This document shows positions 62,258-64,000 of a DNA stretch of 64,000 nucleotides, one piece after another. The stretch lies in NCBI GenBank assembly GCA_003223935.1, contig QHXQ01000028.1, positions 1 to 64,000 on the forward strand. Direction: 5' to 3'. The first letter of the stretch is position 1; each line of letters starts with the position of its first letter. Position numbers and translations under genes: made by a program. The DNA comes from Acidobacteriota bacterium (lineage in GTDB: Bacteria > Acidobacteriota > Blastocatellia > Pyrinomonadales > Pyrinomonadaceae). The notes under the pieces were generated by a model, which was not told where the DNA came from, did not search any database, and saw nothing but the letters and a program-made list of their open reading frames with translations.

Positions 62258-64000
62258 ATGATTGAGCAAAACAGACGACGAAGATTCGCACGTCCGCGTT
62301 TCTCGCGCTCACGTCTCATCGTCATCATCGCGTCTGCGCTCGTCGTCTGTGCAGGTCTGCTGGTCTATGCGCGTGCGGTGCGCGAGACGAAGGGCGCGTA
62401 TGCTCTGGCGAATGATCTGCCGCGCGGGGCGCTCGTCTATGCGCAGTGTGCGGACTTGCCTGCGCTCGTCAAGCGTTGGGATGAATCAACGCTCAAGCAA
62501 CAACTCGTCGCCAGCACGAGCTTTCAACAGTTTGAGACTCACCACTTGGCGATGAAACTCGTCGAGCGTTGGTCTGAATACAACGACGCCTTCGGCTTCA
62601 CGCTCGACGCAGGCGCGCTCGCCGGTGCAAGTCAAAGCAAGGCCGCGATTGCCATCTACGACATCGGCCGGCTCGATCTGGTCTTCGTCGCGCCGCTCAG
62701 CGAAGAGCAGTCGGCCGCGGCCAACTTCTTCACGCACACGGACGCCTTCGATGAAGTCTCTCTGCCTGACGGCACGACTTACTACCGGCGCGAGGCGGAC
62801 GTTGACAACGGGCGCGAGCATCAAGTGCTCGCGTTCGCTTGGGCGCGCGGGCGCTTCGTGTTGGCGACGAGCGAGCGTCTGCTCTTGCGCACGCTGGCCA
62901 ACATCAACGGGCGCGCGCCGGAAAAGGATCGGCTCGCAGACGATCCCGCATTTCAAACGCTCAGCCGCGAACTCGCGCCGCACTTTGCGACCGTCTGGGT
63001 TGATCAGTCTGCGCTCAACCGCGATTGGTATTTCAAGAGTTACTGGGTGCAGCAGAACATTGAAGATTTACAAATCTTGCGCGCCGGTCTCTTCGATCTT
63101 GAACTGCAAGAGAGCAAGTGGATCGAGCACCGGCGTTTTCTGCTGTCAGGTCAGACGACGAAGCAAACGCCGCTGCCGACTAACGAAGCTCAACGCCTCG
63201 CCGCGCTCATGCCGAAGGATGCGCCTTACTACAAAGTGCGTGCGCTCACGAACGACGACAACGCCGCGCACACCTTGCGCGACACACTGTTCGACCGACC
63301 GCCGCAAGATGATACAGAACGCGGCCCGACTTGGAGTTGGCATTCATACGACGACTCGGACTTTGCCGAAGCGGGCGACAACGAATCGGATTACGGGAGC
63401 GGTTATGAATATCTCGATCACAGTTACGACCGCTTGATTGACGATCCGGTGGACGCGCGCCTGCAAGCGAATGACACGCGCTACGACGGCGAGTTGCGCG
63501 CGGCGACTGAAGCGCGCCACGTCGCGGCGCTCGCACAAGCGTTGCAACCCGCGCGCCCGCTCTACGCCGCCACGTCCGCCAGCCCGCAAGTCAACGCGGG
63601 GCCGCTCTTCGTCGAGTTTCGCCGCGCTGCTGCGCTGACGCTCGCCGCACCCGCACGATTTGATCGCGCCGCGTTCGAGCGCGCGCTGAGTGCTCTCGCG
63701 CAGAGTCGGCTGACCATCGCCGATTCAACGGCCGCGCTGCAATGGACAGACGGCGCACACGACGGTCAGACATGGCGCACGCTCGACCTGCCGATGCTCG
63801 GCCGCCAACTCTGCTACACGCTCGACGGGCGCGAGTTGTTCGTCTCCAACAGCGCAGACATGCTGCACGCGCTCAGCGCCGCACATGAACAAACGGACGT
63901 ACACGCCGATCTCGATGCGACGCCCGCATTGGATGAGTTGACCGTCGTGCGACTCGACCGACGCGCGCAAGGATTCGATCAAGTCTTCGCGCGGCTCGAT
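62258..64000 (+). CDS. Membrane-anchored protein, unknown; 3' end outside window
   Basis: At least 581 residues; the frame is open to the last base. AAAGG lies nine bases before ATG 62258. A basic start (IEQNRRRRFARPRFSRSRL) and one membrane helix (IVIIASALVVCAGLLVYARA) anchor a large periplasmic domain. That domain (ALANDLPRGALVYAQCADLP, AIAIYDIGRLDLVFVAPLSE, GRFVLATSERLLLRTLANIN) recalls the general style of DUF3352-like proteins that test for protease or pore-like surfaces, but the link is weak. An Asp/Tyr/Ser-rich insert lies at about residues 363-395 (WHSYDDSDFAEAGDNESDYG). Last visible gene of the five-gene cluster. Confidence 0.7.
   Translation, partial: MIEQNRRRRFARPRFSRSRLIVIIASALVVCAGLLVYARAVRETKGAYALANDLPRGALVYAQCADLPALVKRWDESTLKQQLVASTSFQQFETHHLAMKLVERWSEYNDAFGFTLDAGALAGASQSKAAIAIYDIGRLDLVFVAPLSEEQSAAANFFTHTDAFDEVSLPDGTTYYRREADVDNGREHQVLAFAWARGRFVLATSERLLLRTLANINGRAPEKDRLADDPAFQTLSRELAPHFATVWVDQSALNRDWYFKSYWVQQNIEDLQILRAGLFDLELQESKWIEHRRFLLSGQTTKQTPLPTNEAQRLAALMPKDAPYYKVRALTNDDNAAHTLRDTLFDRPPQDDTERGPTWSWHSYDDSDFAEAGDNESDYGSGYEYLDHSYDRLIDDPVDARLQANDTRYDGELRAATEARHVAALAQALQPARPLYAATSASPQVNAGPLFVEFRRAAALTLAAPARFDRAAFERALSALAQSRLTIADSTAALQWTDGAHDGQTWRTLDLPMLGRQLCYTLDGRELFVSNSADMLHALSAAHEQTDVHADLDATPALDELTVVRLDRRAQGFDQVFARLD

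Overview
The window is a high-GC stretch of Gram-negative-type chromosome. LPS heptosyltransferases, apolipoprotein N-acyltransferase, TonB, huge TPR and WD40 proteins, and a carboxypeptidase-regulatory (Oar-like) domain inside an alpha-2-macroglobulin all suggest an acidobacterium, perhaps of the Blastocatellia/Pyrinomonadales type. That placement is inference from gene content and style; no rRNA is present to test it.

Layout. 1-2444: a short accessory run with a CI-type repressor split into an HTH protein and a LexA-like S24 protein, an unknown protein and an ankyrin lipoprotein with a frameshifted tail. 2445-2794: non-coding, with repeated GTTTAGTAAAC-type palindromes. 2798-12258: an aldo/keto reductase, then on the minus strand ftsK, prfB (programmed frameshift), lnt, two small membrane proteins and a TolB/TPR lipid- or envelope-type protein. 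12554-16358: LPS core cluster (two heptosyltransferases, a GT2 enzyme, a 2OG-Fe(II) oxygenase). 16475-19846: a decayed type I restriction locus (hsdR' fused to 'hsdM, a Uma2 gene, an intact hsdS) beside the 3' end of tRNA-Glu. 20258-29996: small and secreted unknown proteins, a selD read through an in-frame UGA (selenocysteine), and a 2073-residue alpha-2-macroglobulin of mosaic build. 30219-36408: a two-gene signalling pair, cyclase-TIR-STAND and STAND-two WD40 propellers. 36786-38869: divergent ECF sigma factor overlapping a zinc-ribbon/TonB fusion. 39022-43808: a Kef-type antiporter with two USP-like domains, flanked by two paralogous ATP-grasp enzymes. 44175-47146: small proteins, DUF1059, a MobB-like P-loop protein, MOSC and nicotinamidase. 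47170-48189: a HaeIII-like restriction endonuclease with no visible methylase. 48472-64000: a tightly overlapping run of five envelope/secreted genes (propeller, VIT-vWA, a 2652-residue TPR protein, two membrane-anchored unknowns, the last cut by the window end).

Across the window runs a second layer of structure: short tandem units of 7 (also 8 or 10) bases arranged as inverted arms. They sit exactly at gene starts and stops and even inside coding sequence, and resemble the STRR heptanucleotide repeats known from cyanobacteria.

The best candidates for something undescribed are the cyclase-TIR-STAND / STAND-WD40 pair, the pseudopilin-like and Oar-like insertions in the macroglobulin, the split repressor with its phased palindromes, the selenoprotein SelD, and the five-gene envelope cluster.
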